Part shown: positions 25,718 to 34,611 of the stretch, in pieces
Numbering within the stretch: the stretch's first letter is position 1
How the letters are laid out: every line of letters begins with the position of its first letter
NCBI GenBank assembly: GCA_017540455.1
Contig: JAFYAZ010000026.1
Coordinates: forward strand, 1 to 53,635
Length of the DNA stretch: 53,635 nt
Direction of reading: 5' to 3'
Source: Bacilli bacterium
GTDB lineage: Bacteria > Bacillota_I > Bacilli_A > RFN20 > CAG-826
The notes under the pieces: model-generated
Seen by the model: the letters and a program-made list of their open reading frames with translations, nothing else
What the model was told of the DNA's origin: nothing
The model's database searches: none
Translations under genes and position numbers: made by a program

Positions 25718-28345
25718 ATGGCCAGAAAGAAGATTGAAGAACCAATAATCCAAGAAAACATTATTTTTGGCCCGCTTGACGAGTTAATGGGCGCTAAATT
25801 TGCTATTTACGCCAAAGATGTCATCCAAGATCGTGCCATTCCTGATGCCAGAGACGGCTTAAAGCCAGTTCAGCGCAGGATCGTTTACGATATGTGGAAC
25901 ACCGGCAACACCATTGATAAGCCAACCAAGAAGTGTGCTCGTATCGTTGGCGATGTTTTAGGTAAATACCACCCACATGGCGATTCCTCCGTCTATGAAG
26001 CATTAGTTCATATGTCCCAGGACTGGAACGTTCGTTATCCTTTGATTGATTTCCAGGGTAACAACGGTTCTATGGACGGCGATAGTGCAGCTGCCTATCG
26101 TTACACCGAAGCTAGATTGAGCGCCATTTCTAATGAATTAGTCGCTGATATCGACAAAGAAACGGTGGACATGGAGCTTACCTTCGATGACACCTTATTT
26201 GAACCAACGGTTCTCCCTGCCCAATTCCCTAACCTTCTCGCTAACGGATCTGAGGGTATTGCCGTTGGTATTTCAACCTCGATTCCTCCTCACAACCTCC
26301 GTGAGTTAACATCCGCAATCGTTTACAGGATCAAACACCCAGAGTGCATCGTTGATGACCTCATGAAGTTTGTCCCTGGCCCAGATTTCCCAACTGGTGG
26401 CATCATTTTCAAATCAGCCAGCTTAGAGGACATCTATAGAAAAGGCCGTGGCAAAGTCATCGTAAGCGGCAAAGCCGACATCGTTAGCGATGGCAAAGGC
26501 GCAAGCCAAATCATCATCTCCGAGATTCCATTCCACGTTAATAAATCAGTCTTAGTCAAAGCCATCGATAAGATTTGCCATGATAAGACAATCCCTGGCA
26601 TCCTCGAAGTTCGTGATGAGAGTGACAAAGAAGGCCTTAGAATCTCAATCGACCTCAAGAACGATTGCAAACCTGAAGCCGTCTTGGCCTATCTCATGAA
26701 CAAGACGCAGCTTAAAACATCGTTCAGCGCTCAAGTGGTGGCCATCGTTGATGACAAGCCAAAGACATTGGATCTTCTTTCTTACTGCGATTGTTACATC
26801 CAGCATCAGCTCGACGTTATCACCAGAAAGAGTCATTTCCTTTTAAACAAGTACACTTTCCGCTTACAGATCGTCGAAGGCCTTATCAAAGCCATCAGCA
26901 TCCTCGACAAAGTAGTTGAGGTCATCAAAGGCAGCCACGACAAAGCGGATTCGAAAGAGAACATCCAAAGAGAGTTCGGTTTCACCGAGCCTCAGGCAGA
27001 AGCCATCGTCATGATGCCTCTCTATAAGCTTTCCCATACCGATATTAAGGTTCTCCAAGATGAGAACATTAAGCTCAACGAGGACATTGCTTACTTAAAC
27101 GGCTTATTGAGCGATCAAAGCAAGCGGGAAGACGTCATCATTGAAAATCTTAAGAGCATTTCTAAGAAGTACTCAGGAGAACGTCTTACTGAGATTCGCG
27201 AAGAAGAAACGACAACAACCCTCAACAAGCGCGACCTTATTGCCAAAGAAACGGTCAAGCTCGTTGTTACCAGAGACGGTTATATCAAACGTTCATCCCT
27301 CAAATCCTGGAAAGGATCCGGTGGACAGAACGGCGCCAAAGCTGGCGTTAAGACCGGCGACTCATTTGTCTTTGATGGCGAATGCGAGACAACCGACTTC
27401 ATCCTTGTATTCACTGAGCAGGGCAATTACCTTTACATCCCTGTCAACGAAGTTAAAGAGGCTAAGTGGAACGACGAAGGATATCACGTCAACAACCTCG
27501 TCAACCTCGCTTCGAACGATCATCTCGTTGCGGCCTTTGCCGTCCGTCACTTCAGACACGATCTCTTCATGATTCTTCTTTCGAGGAACGGTTCCATTAA
27601 GAGAATCCGTCTTGATTCTTTCCCGGTCGTCAGACGCAGCAAACCAATTCCAGCAATCAGGCTTGAGAAAGGCGATTCCCTTGTTGGCGTCACTTATTCT
27701 ACAGGCGACAGCAATCTCTTCATCACAAGTGAAGATGGTCGTGCTGCTTTCTATAACGAAAATGAAATCTTCATCAGCAATCCAAAGAGTCGCGGCATGA
27801 AAGCAGGCTCCTTTGGAGGCAAACCTCTTGCTGGCGTTCTTGCTTTCAATCAAGACGATAAAGAGAACAAGATACTCGTTGTCACCGACCGCGGATCTAC
27901 TAGAGTCTTCGATACCAACCATATCAACCTGCAGAAGAGGCTCCATAAGGCGAATACCTTCTTCAATATGTTCAAGAAGGAACCTCACCGCGTTGTCTTT
28001 ATCTCAAGGACAAACGGACAAGTCCCTCCATACACCATTGAAGCGGTTTTGAACGATGGCACACGTTATGACATCGTGTTCCCTGACTTCTATTTGACTC
28101 CAACAGACAGATACGCAAAGCGTCCTGACTCTTTCCCGGCCAAGAATCGTATAGAATTTGTATCGAAGGATAACTCGAACTCATATCTTATCGACGATTC
28201 TATCCAATCATTTGAGCCAGCTCTCCCTCCGATAGAGGAAGAACCGGAAGCTCCAATCCAGGAGAAAGAGGAAAAACCAGTCGTTTATGAGGAAATGTCC
28301 CTATTCGACGACATACTTAACTTTGAGGACGATAAGAAAGAATAA
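25718..28345 (+). CDS. parC: DNA topoisomerase IV subunit A
   Basis: 875 residues, two bases after parE. The breakage-reunion domain has [61 protein letters not shown], including the active-site Tyr in [10 protein letters not shown] and the quinolone-pocket Ser-Ser pair. A beta-pinwheel C-terminal domain follows without a clear GyrA box, supporting ParC. The tail is acidic. The stop overlaps the next ATG (TAATG). Confidence 0.94.
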   Translation: MARKKIEEPIIQENIIFGPLDELMGAKFAIYAKDVIQDRAIPDARDGLKPVQRRIVYDMWNTGNTIDKPTKKCARIVGDVLGKYHPHGDSSVYEALVHMSQDWNVRYPLIDFQGNNGSMDGDSAAAYRYTEARLSAISNELVADIDKETVDMELTFDDTLFEPTVLPAQFPNLLANGSEGIAVGISTSIPPHNLRELTSAIVYRIKHPECIVDDLMKFVPGPDFPTGGIIFKSASLEDIYRKGRGKVIVSGKADIVSDGKGASQIIISEIPFHVNKSVLVKAIDKICHDKTIPGILEVRDESDKEGLRISIDLKNDCKPEAVLAYLMNKTQLKTSFSAQVVAIVDDKPKTLDLLSYCDCYIQHQLDVITRKSHFLLNKYTFRLQIVEGLIKAISILDKVVEVIKGSHDKADSKENIQREFGFTEPQAEAIVMMPLYKLSHTDIKVLQDENIKLNEDIAYLNGLLSDQSKREDVIIENLKSISKKYSGERLTEIREEETTTTLNKRDLIAKETVKLVVTRDGYIKRSSLKSWKGSGGQNGAKAGVKTGDSFVFDGECETTDFILVFTEQGNYLYIPVNEVKEAKWNDEGYHVNNLVNLASNDHLVAAFAVRHFRHDLFMILLSRNGSIKRIRLDSFPVVRRSKPIPAIRLEKGDSLVGVTYSTGDSNLFITSEDGRAAFYNENEIFISNPKSRGMKAGSFGGKPLAGVLAFNQDDKENKILVVTDRGSTRVFDTNHINLQKRLHKANTFFNMFKKEPHRVVFISRTNGQVPPYTIEAVLNDGTRYDIVFPDFYLTPTDRYAKRPDSFPAKNRIEFVSKDNSNSYLIDDSIQSFEPALPPIEEEPEAPIQEKEEKPVVYEEMSLFDDILNFEDDKKE

Positions 28346-28866
28346 TGAAAAAGACACCAAATTGGTTCCCGACATACCGTGCTAACTCAATCTTCGAGAT
28401 ACCACTCTCTTTCTATGCCGAACACGGAATCAAGGTCGTTCTCTCTGATTTAGACAATACGCTCGACGACTACAGGGTCCAAACCCCAAGTCCAAGAACC
28501 CGCGAACTCATCGAAAACCTTAAGAAGGCTGGGATAGAGTTCTATATCGCTTCCAACAACACCTCCAAGCGCGTCTCGGTTTATGCTGAGAGCCTTGGAA
28601 TCAAAGTCTTTTCAGGATTAATGAAGCCTTTCAGCGGACCGCTTAAGAAGCTAATCCAAAAGGAAGGATTCAAAAAAGAAGAAGTTGTCCTTATCGGTGA
28701 TCAAGTTCTTACCGATGTCAAAGCTGGAAACGGAGCGGGAATCATGACGATTCTCACCGAGCCAATCAGCAAAGGGGATATCATTTGGACAAGATTTAAT
28801 CGAGTTTTTGAAAAAAGGAAAAGAAGAAAGATTCTCTCTGAGACCTATAATTTAATTGGGAGGTAA
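28345..28866 (+). CDS. yqeG: HAD-family phosphatase YqeG
   Basis: 173 residues of the YqeG/IIIA HAD subfamily. Motif 1 is VVLSDLDNTLDDY with the nucleophile Asp, motif 2 is IASNNTSKR, and motif 3/4 is VLIGDQVLTDVKAGNGAG. It is the usual first gene of the yqeG-yqeH ribosome-assembly cluster. Its substrate is not established. It overlaps parC by one base, joining the cluster to topoisomerase IV. Confidence 0.92.
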   Translation: MKKTPNWFPTYRANSIFEIPLSFYAEHGIKVVLSDLDNTLDDYRVQTPSPRTRELIENLKKAGIEFYIASNNTSKRVSVYAESLGIKVFSGLMKPFSGPLKKLIQKEGFKKEEVVLIGDQVLTDVKAGNGAGIMTILTEPISKGDIIWTRFNRVFEKRKRRKILSETYNLIGR

Positions 28867-28870
28867 AACG

Positions 28871-30046
28871 ATGAGCATCATCACATCCGTCCGCCGCTGT
28901 TACAGCTGTGGCAAAGTCCTTCAAGACAACGATCCAAGAAAAGAGGGTTACATCGAACCTGCGACTTTGCTCTCGCTTCATGCAAGTGACATGATTCTTT
29001 GCCGTGAATGCTATGAGGCACTTCATCAGAATGAAGCACCGGCAGCCGCTGATGTCTCTGATGAATTCTTAAGCATGCTTAGAGACGCCAAAAAAGAAGG
29101 CGCCACAATCGTTTACCTCGTCGATTTGATTTCCTTTGAATGTTCATTCAACAAGGAAGTCCTCGATTTAATCGTTGATCTCCCGGTCATCATCATCGCC
29201 AGCAAATGGGATTTGATGCCAAAAGATACAGAAGTAGAACATACCAAAGAGTATGTCGCTCACCGTTTCAGAGCCGAAGGCTTCAAGAAAGCCAAAGCAA
29301 CCGACGTCATCCTTCTTGATTACAACAATTCCGCCGATGCGACCCTTGCGTCTGGAATGATCAAAAAGAAGCGTCAGGGGAAGAACGTCTACGTCATCGG
29401 CGCAAAAGGAGCTGGCAAGAGTGCCTTCCTTACAAGCTTCCTCAGGCAATTTAAGAACACTTCCAATCGCGGAATTTCGATTGGAGCTTATAAAAACACC
29501 TCTCTTGAGGTTTGGCAGATCCCTCTTGATGACAATTCCTACATCTATGACACTCCAGGTACCGGCGTTAAGAACTCCTTGCTTGGACAGATTAACTATC
29601 CAAAAGAAATCGTCATCACGAGTAGGTTAACCCCAAGAAAACAAAACGTTGCCCTAAATGGCAGCTTGTTCATCGGATACATCGCAAGGATCGATCCTAT
29701 CAAACTCGCTTCCGATAAGAAAAGAGTCTCTTTCACCTGTTACTTTGCACCTAAAGTAGCGCTCAAAGCCATCTCTCCGAAAAATGACATGACCGCTTTA
29801 TTCCATAAATACATCAAAAATAAAGCCCTCAAGCCGCATGTGTTCTGGTTCAAATGTCAGAATGACGCTGACGTATTTGACTTTGAGTTAGAAGAGAACG
29901 GCCCAAGAGATATCGGTATCGCCGGTCTTGGTTGGGTCTCGTTCGAAGGCACTAAGGGCGATGTCTTCAGAATCTATGTTCCTAAGAACATCGGTGCCTA
30001 TGCATCGCGCGCGAAAATCATTAAGAAAAAAGAAGGAAAGAAATAA
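28871..30046 (+). CDS. yqeH: Ribosome-assembly GTPase YqeH
   Basis: 391 residues from ATG 28871, with TTGGGAGG just upstream. It is a circularly permuted GTPase for 30S assembly: an N-terminal zinc finger (CYSCGKVL, CREC), then G4 ASKWDL before G1 GAKGAGKSAFL and G3 DTPGTG. The G1 loop has Ala in place of the more usual Val-Gly (NVGKS). The C-terminal domain is typical. aroE, which follows yqeH in Bacillus, is missing. Confidence 0.95.
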   Translation: MSIITSVRRCYSCGKVLQDNDPRKEGYIEPATLLSLHASDMILCRECYEALHQNEAPAAADVSDEFLSMLRDAKKEGATIVYLVDLISFECSFNKEVLDLIVDLPVIIIASKWDLMPKDTEVEHTKEYVAHRFRAEGFKKAKATDVILLDYNNSADATLASGMIKKKRQGKNVYVIGAKGAGKSAFLTSFLRQFKNTSNRGISIGAYKNTSLEVWQIPLDDNSYIYDTPGTGVKNSLLGQINYPKEIVITSRLTPRKQNVALNGSLFIGYIARIDPIKLASDKKRVSFTCYFAPKVALKAISPKNDMTALFHKYIKNKALKPHVFWFKCQNDADVFDFELEENGPRDIGIAGLGWVSFEGTKGDVFRIYVPKNIGAYASRAKIIKKKEGKK

Positions 30047-30048
30047 AG

Positions 30049-30345
30049 ATGCTCTCTCCGAAAAACCGTGCATACCTTAAAGGCCTAGCCAACCATTTGA
30101 AGCCATCACTCAACATTGGCAAAGGCGATATTGATCAAACGCTCTTAGAAGTCTTAGATAAAGCCCTAGAAGCACATGAATTGGTTAAGGTTCGTGTTTT
30201 AGAAACGGCTTCTTCGACTTTTGAAGAGATTTCTGATTCTCTTTGTGAAGGGACCGGCGCCCAATTTGTTGGCAAGACAGGGCATATCATCACCCTTTAC
30301 CGCGAAAGCAAGAAGAACAAAACAATCGTACTTCCTCATAAATGA
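30049..30345 (+). CDS. yhbY: RNA-binding protein YhbY (CRM domain)
   Basis: 98 residues, a single CRM domain: LSPKNRAYLKGLANHLKPSLNIGKGDID, then ALEAHELVKVRVLE and the C-terminal GKTGHIITLYRESK. It associates with pre-50S particles. GGAAAGAAAT lies upstream of the ATG. It overlaps nadD by four bases. Confidence 0.94.
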   Translation: MLSPKNRAYLKGLANHLKPSLNIGKGDIDQTLLEVLDKALEAHELVKVRVLETASSTFEEISDSLCEGTGAQFVGKTGHIITLYRESKKNKTIVLPHK

Positions 30346-31475
30346 ACGATAAGGTAATCATTTACGGCGGCAGTTTTGACCCGCTTCATAACGGACATGT
30401 AGAGATTGCTAAGGCAGCATCAGACTTTTTAGGCTGTCCTCTTTTATTTGTTCCAGCGAAAAACGCGAGATGGAAGGATAATGACGCAAGTCCAAAAGAC
30501 CGTCTTACCATGTTAAACATTGCTTGCGAAGAGCTGAACAAGAGCGACAAACGTTTTTCAGTCTCTAGTTACGAGATGGACATCCCAGGAGACGGACCAT
30601 CCTATAGCGTCGACACTGTCGTTCATTTCAAAAAAGAATATGAGACGGTCTACTTCCTTATCGGAGCGGATCAAGTCAATCAGTTTGAGAAATGGAAAGA
30701 CCCGGATGTCATCGCTTCGAATTCGCAGATCTATTACGTACCAAGACATGGATATCCGTTAAACGAAGAAAATATAAAACGCTTTAATATGAAGGCTTTG
30801 CCTTTTAAAGAGCACGAAGTCTCAAGCACAGACATCCGTGAGATGAAATCAATCGATTATCCTGATTACATCAGACACTATGTCGAGGCCAATGGTTTAT
30901 ATTTCATCAAAGGCTTGGCCAAATACTTGAAGAAAACGCGTTTAGAACATTCCATTCGTGTCGCTAACGTCGCGCTGGACATAGCAAGAAGCAACGCTAA
31001 GACGCTTGACCCATTGAAGACGTACCAAGCGGCCATGCTCCATGACATCGGCAAATATGTTCCGGATAACGAGTCAAAAGAGATAGTCACAAGAGAATAT
31101 TCTAAAGAATATGCCGAATATCCATATTGGGCTCTCCACCAATGGGTAGGGGCGTATCTGGCCGAGAAAGAATTCGGCATCAAGGATAAAGACATCCTCG
31201 ACTCAATCGCATATCACTGCACAGGAAGAGCAGAAATGGGTCCTCTTGAGCAAACAATCTATAGCGCGGATAAAATTGAGCCAGGCAGGGGATATAACTC
31301 TTCTGACCTAATTAACGGATGTCTACGCGATTATCACGAAGGCTTCTTAGGCGTATTAGCCGCCAATAGAATCTATTTAGCAGAAAAGACAAAGGACACT
31401 CCTCATAACAACAGTTGTCCGCTAACCGAAGAAAGCTATATCTATTTTTTAGATAAAAAGAAAGGAACGAATTAA
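30342..31475 (+). CDS. nadD-yqeK: Fused nicotinate-nucleotide adenylyltransferase / YqeK HD-domain phosphohydrolase
   Basis: 377 residues joining two enzymes that are separate neighbouring genes in Bacillus. Residues 1-190 are NadD, which makes NaAD in NAD synthesis: IYGGSFDPLHNGHVEIAK with the nucleotidyltransferase HxGH, and EVSSTDIREM. Residues 195-377 are YqeK, an HD-domain Ap4A-type hydrolase: RLEHSIRVANVALDIA and AAMLHDIGKYVPDNE carry the metal-binding His and HD. The same fusion is known in Mollicutes. It overlaps yhbY at the start and rsfS at the end. Confidence 0.93.
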   Translation: MNDKVIIYGGSFDPLHNGHVEIAKAASDFLGCPLLFVPAKNARWKDNDASPKDRLTMLNIACEELNKSDKRFSVSSYEMDIPGDGPSYSVDTVVHFKKEYETVYFLIGADQVNQFEKWKDPDVIASNSQIYYVPRHGYPLNEENIKRFNMKALPFKEHEVSSTDIREMKSIDYPDYIRHYVEANGLYFIKGLAKYLKKTRLEHSIRVANVALDIARSNAKTLDPLKTYQAAMLHDIGKYVPDNESKEIVTREYSKEYAEYPYWALHQWVGAYLAEKEFGIKDKDILDSIAYHCTGRAEMGPLEQTIYSADKIEPGRGYNSSDLINGCLRDYHEGFLGVLAANRIYLAEKTKDTPHNNSCPLTEESYIYFLDKKKGTN

Positions 31476-31792
31476 TGGCTTATCCTAAATTAATTAAAGA
31501 AACAAAAGAACTACTCGAAGATAAAAAGGGAGAAGACATTAAAATCATCGATGTCAGGCAGAGAACGCCTTTCACGGACTATTACATATTAGCAACGGCG
31601 CCAAACATGAGAGCTATAGGCGCGTACGCGGACGCATTAGAAGACTTCTTTCAGGAAAGAGTCGAAGATCTACGACAGAGCGAAGGCCAACCAGAGTCGG
31701 GATGGGTATTAGTGGACGCTGGTGAAGTTGTAGTGCATCTCTTCTCAGCTGCAAAGCGTCAAGAAATGAACCTAGAAGACTTGTTCAAGTAG
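31475..31792 (+). CDS. rsfS: Ribosome silencing factor RsfS
   Basis: 105 residues. The conserved core is KIIDVRQRTPFTDYYILATAPNMRAIGAYADAL and GWVLVDAGEVVVHLFSAAKRQEMNLEDLF. It binds L14 and blocks subunit joining under starvation. It ends the yqeG-rsfS run; the usual yqeM methyltransferase is not present. Confidence 0.95.
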   Translation: MAYPKLIKETKELLEDKKGEDIKIIDVRQRTPFTDYYILATAPNMRAIGAYADALEDFFQERVEDLRQSEGQPESGWVLVDAGEVVVHLFSAAKRQEMNLEDLFK

Positions 31793-31812
31793 CCTTAGTT
31801 AAAACAAAAGGG

Positions 31813-31850
31813 AAGACCGTCACAGAAGTGCCACAAACGGTCTTTTTTTC
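31813..31850 (+). terminator. Intrinsic terminator after rsfS
   Basis: AGACCGT (31814-31820) pairs with ACGGTCT (31837-31843) across a 16-base loop, followed by seven T. It ends the last plus-strand transcription unit. Confidence 0.88.
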
Positions 31851-32515
31851 TTGCTAAAAATTAAGGACATATAGCGGTTTCATTGACAATATTACAATTT
31901 AATTTTTGAGATACCATATTTAAGGCTAAAATTAGCGGTGGAAGAAGATCGTCAATTTTTAAAATTTCGCAAAAATGTATTTAAAAATATTGTGTTTTTA
32001 GTACTCGCTTTTCACACTCCACTTCCGAAAATACTATTTCTTCGCATAATAGCCTTTATGTTAACTAAAAGATATATAAAAAGGCTTTTATCCTTACTTA
32101 ATATGTAATTTAGAAATTTATAGAATTTCTTTATCCACCTAATTTTTGAGTTTTTCACATGGTTTTAAAAACTACTAAATAACTACTTTGTAAATCTACT
32201 AACTATTACTTTCAAAACACAGTGTTTTTGATGGCTTGAAAATGACGCCTAAAATATTCGTAAAAAAGGTCAATTTCTTAATTCGTTTTTAAATTGACAA
32301 TACCTTGCAAGGGCTTTCATTATTCCTGAATTTTAGGTGAAACAGTTATTTACAAATGGCCTTTCCTTTTCCTGTTTCTAACATGCTGGCGACCATTAAT
32401 AGAGAAAAGACATCCCCACTTTGAGGAATGCCTTTTTGTTTTTTTGTCTGTTGCCCCTTTTTCCTTATTTATATATGCGCGATCAATTCTAAATATGAAC
32501 GCTTTTTCATATTTA
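31851..32515. other. AT-rich non-coding gap at the convergence of the two gene orientations
   Basis: About 665 bases with no credible gene. It contains the dif-like site (32039-32066), an inverted repeat overlapping its right arm (AGCCTTT 32051, AAAGGCT 32080), GTCAATTT/AAATTGAC (32269 and 32291), the palindrome CCTTGCAAGG (32303), two copies of TTGACAATA (near 31884 and 32294), a direct repeat TAATTTTTGAG (near 31898 and 32140), and three CTACTAA motifs near 32171-32205. AAATATGAA/TTCATATTT at 32491-32514 forms a hairpin just past the xerD stop. Confidence 0.75.
32039..32066 (+). other. dif-like chromosome dimer resolution site
   Basis: Left arm TCTTCGCATAA (32039-32049), 6-bp centre TAGCCT, right arm TTATGTTAACT (32056-32066). 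From known sites, the right arm matches E. coli dif at 10 of 11 positions (TTATGTTAAAT) and B. subtilis dif at 10 of 11 (TTATGTAAACT), and the left arm matches E. coli at 8 of 11, including all of CGCATAA. The 11-6-11 geometry is exact. A Xer recombinase gene ends about 450 bases away and gene direction flips across the gap. Confidence 0.82.
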
Positions 32516-33397
32516 TTATTTTCTTGAGCTATATCTGTCGTAAGCAGACACGATTCTCTTCGTTGAGACTTGAGTATAAACCTGTGTTGTTGAGATCTTG
32601 CTGTGTCCTAACATTTCCTGGACGGCTCTTAACTCGGCGCCATTTTCTAAAAGATGCGTTGCGAAGCAATGTCTTAATGTATGCGGCGAGATTGCGTCAT
32701 CAATCCCGGCCGTCATTGCGTAATGTTTGACCTGTTTAAAGAAATAGATCCTCGAAACCGGACGGCCTTGCCTGTTTAAGAATAAATAATTCGACGCATG
32801 ACCAGGATTCTTTTTCCTAACGCCGTCGATATACTTGGATAAATACTCTAAAGCAAACGACGAAACAGGAACACTACGCTGTTTGTTCCCTTTTCCAAAT
32901 ACGGTAATGACTTTTCCTGGGAAATCGACGTTTTTGAACTGAAGGCCGATTAATTCGCTTACACGAAGACCCGTGGCATACATAACCTCAAGCATTGCAC
33001 GATCCCTTTGACCGCTTTCCTTTGTCATATCTGGAGCTTCTAATAACGCTTCGACATCCTCATTGGATACAACCAAAGGCAACTTCTTGTCTTTCTTTGG
33101 TTTTTCGAATTCTGGAATATCTGCTTCTATGAGCCCTTCTCCAACCAAAAATGTAAAGAAATTTTTCAAACAGCTGTAACGCCTAAGAATCGTCGATGCT
33201 GCCTTATTATCTTCTCCCTCTTTTTGAATGAATTCTGCGATCTGCTGAATCATCAAATCATCGGTAGTCTTTGTTTCATTGAAATAATCTAAGAATAACT
33301 TAAGGTCTTCCTTATAGTTTTCTATGGTCGTCCTCGAAACGCCTTTCTCTACTTGGAGATGCTGCAAAAACAATGAAATAGCTTCTCTAATTTCCAT
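32516..33397 (-). CDS. xerD: Tyrosine recombinase, XerD/XerC type
   Basis: 293 residues. The N-terminal SAM-like DNA-binding domain (residues 1-100) precedes the catalytic domain with the full residue set: R145 (ATGLRVSEL), K169 (FGKGNKQR), H239 and R242 (SPHTLRHCFATHLL), H265 (LGHSKISTTQVY) and nucleophile Y274. Length and motifs fit XerD or XerC; XerD is preferred but not proven. The start overlaps the end of dinB by 11 bases. The nearby dif-like site is its likely target. Only one Xer gene is in the window, so a partner would be elsewhere. Confidence 0.88.
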   Translation of the reverse strand: MEIREAISLFLQHLQVEKGVSRTTIENYKEDLKLFLDYFNETKTTDDLMIQQIAEFIQKEGEDNKAASTILRRYSCLKNFFTFLVGEGLIEADIPEFEKPKKDKKLPLVVSNEDVEALLEAPDMTKESGQRDRAMLEVMYATGLRVSELIGLQFKNVDFPGKVITVFGKGNKQRSVPVSSFALEYLSKYIDGVRKKNPGHASNYLFLNRQGRPVSRIYFFKQVKHYAMTAGIDDAISPHTLRHCFATHLLENGAELRAVQEMLGHSKISTTQVYTQVSTKRIVSAYDRYSSRK

Positions 33398-34571
33398 TTT
33401 TCTTTAACGCCTCACTAGCGATCATGACCACCTTTTTATTGGCTTTCCTATTTAATGAATCGATCAATACCTGGGTTTTGTCTTCTTCATAGTCGCTTTC
33501 TTCAAACAACGACATCTGAGCGTTCCTGTCTTTAAAAGGAACCAGATTGCCCGCGGTAACCCCGACTAAACGGATTAGTTTTCCTGAATAGTTATCTGCA
33601 AAAAGCTTTTTAGCCATCTTTGAAATATCATCAGCCTCAAATACAGGCTCCATTAGATTCAAAGACTTTGAACTCGCCTTGAAAGTATAGTCCTTTACAT
33701 TTACGACCAATCTTTTACATTTTTTCTTCTCTTTTACGAGACCATCGCTGACTTCTTGAGATAAGGATTCAATAACTGTTTTGATTTCATCGTAGTCGTC
33801 TGTGTCTGTCATGAAGGTCTGACTATGTCCGATGGATTTTGGATCAGGTCTTTCTGGATTAACGATGTCATCGCCGTATCCGTTAATGCTCTCCACATAG
33901 TAATCGAACCTTTTTTTAAAGTATTTCCTCATGTCAGGCTCGTTCTCGGTAATTTCATATGCAAAATCGCCAATCGTGTTGATTCCTTTGCTTCTCAAAA
34001 AGGCTGCGGTTTTCTTTCCAATGCCGAAAAAGTTATCTATTGGGAGAGGATAAAGCATCTTTTTGATGTCCTTTCTCCTTATTACTGTGATTCCCATAGG
34101 CTTTTTCATGTCAGAAGCCATCTTAGCAAGAAATTTCGTTGGCCCTACACCTATAGAACATTTCAAACCGATTTGTTTTAAAAGATCCTGTTGTAAGGAA
34201 ACAAGCTTAGCCATTGGGTCTTTTTCTTTTGTAAGAAGCGATGTCATATCTACAAAGCCTTCATCAATCGATGCGGCTTCAACCAAAGACGAATAATTCT
34301 TTAGAAATCCGAAAAACGAACGGGACAGCATCTCATAATACGCATAATCCCCAGGAAGGAATATTCCATTGGGACAAAGCATCCTTGCTTCACCAATAGG
34401 CATCGCCGAACGAACTCCGTATGATCTTGCTTCATATGAACATGTTGAAACAACGCCACGAGGTCCTAGGCCGCCAACAATTACCGGTTTCCCGGCATAT
34501 TCTGGGCGACGGATCTGTTCAGCCGTAGCAAAGAACGCATTTAAATCTACGTGAATGATTATTTTGGCCAC
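33387..34571 (-). CDS. dinB: Y-family DNA polymerase IV
   Basis: 394 residues starting at GTG 34571. The palm motifs are HVDLNAFFATAEQ and EAASIDEGFVDMT, holding the catalytic acidic residues; SIDEGFVD replaces the commoner SIDEAYLD. CSIGVGPTKFLAKMASDMKKPMG and the thumb/little-finger domains follow. It lacks the UmuC-like extension. A strong promoter ends six bases before the GTG, so the mRNA is predicted to be leaderless. No LexA-type box is visible. Confidence 0.94.
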   Translation of the reverse strand: MAKIIIHVDLNAFFATAEQIRRPEYAGKPVIVGGLGPRGVVSTCSYEARSYGVRSAMPIGEARMLCPNGIFLPGDYAYYEMLSRSFFGFLKNYSSLVEAASIDEGFVDMTSLLTKEKDPMAKLVSLQQDLLKQIGLKCSIGVGPTKFLAKMASDMKKPMGITVIRRKDIKKMLYPLPIDNFFGIGKKTAAFLRSKGINTIGDFAYEITENEPDMRKYFKKRFDYYVESINGYGDDIVNPERPDPKSIGHSQTFMTDTDDYDEIKTVIESLSQEVSDGLVKEKKKCKRLVVNVKDYTFKASSKSLNLMEPVFEADDISKMAKKLFADNYSGKLIRLVGVTAGNLVPFKDRNAQMSLFEESDYEEDKTQVLIDSLNRKANKKVVMIASEALKKNGN

Positions 34572-34606
34572 GTAGATATTTTATTTTATGTATTCCGTTA
34601 TGTTAA
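34572..34606 (-). promoter_or_regulatory. Promoter of dinB-xerD (leaderless)
   Basis: On the minus strand: TTAACA (34601-34606), exactly 17 bp, TAAAAT (34578-34583), then ATCTAC and GTG. No Shine-Dalgarno can fit. This is the cleanest leaderless architecture in the window. Confidence 0.8.
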
Positions 34607-34611
34607 CTAAT

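Noticed and set aside
32131-32139. DnaA-box-like TTATCCACC in the AT-rich gap, suggesting an origin
   Set aside because: A single 8/9 match, no cluster, and the flanking genes point toward the gap, as at a terminus, not away from it.
32428-32730. Plus-strand frame crossing from the gap into xerD
   Set aside because: It overlaps xerD antisense, has no SD or promoter placed near its start, and no recognisable domain.
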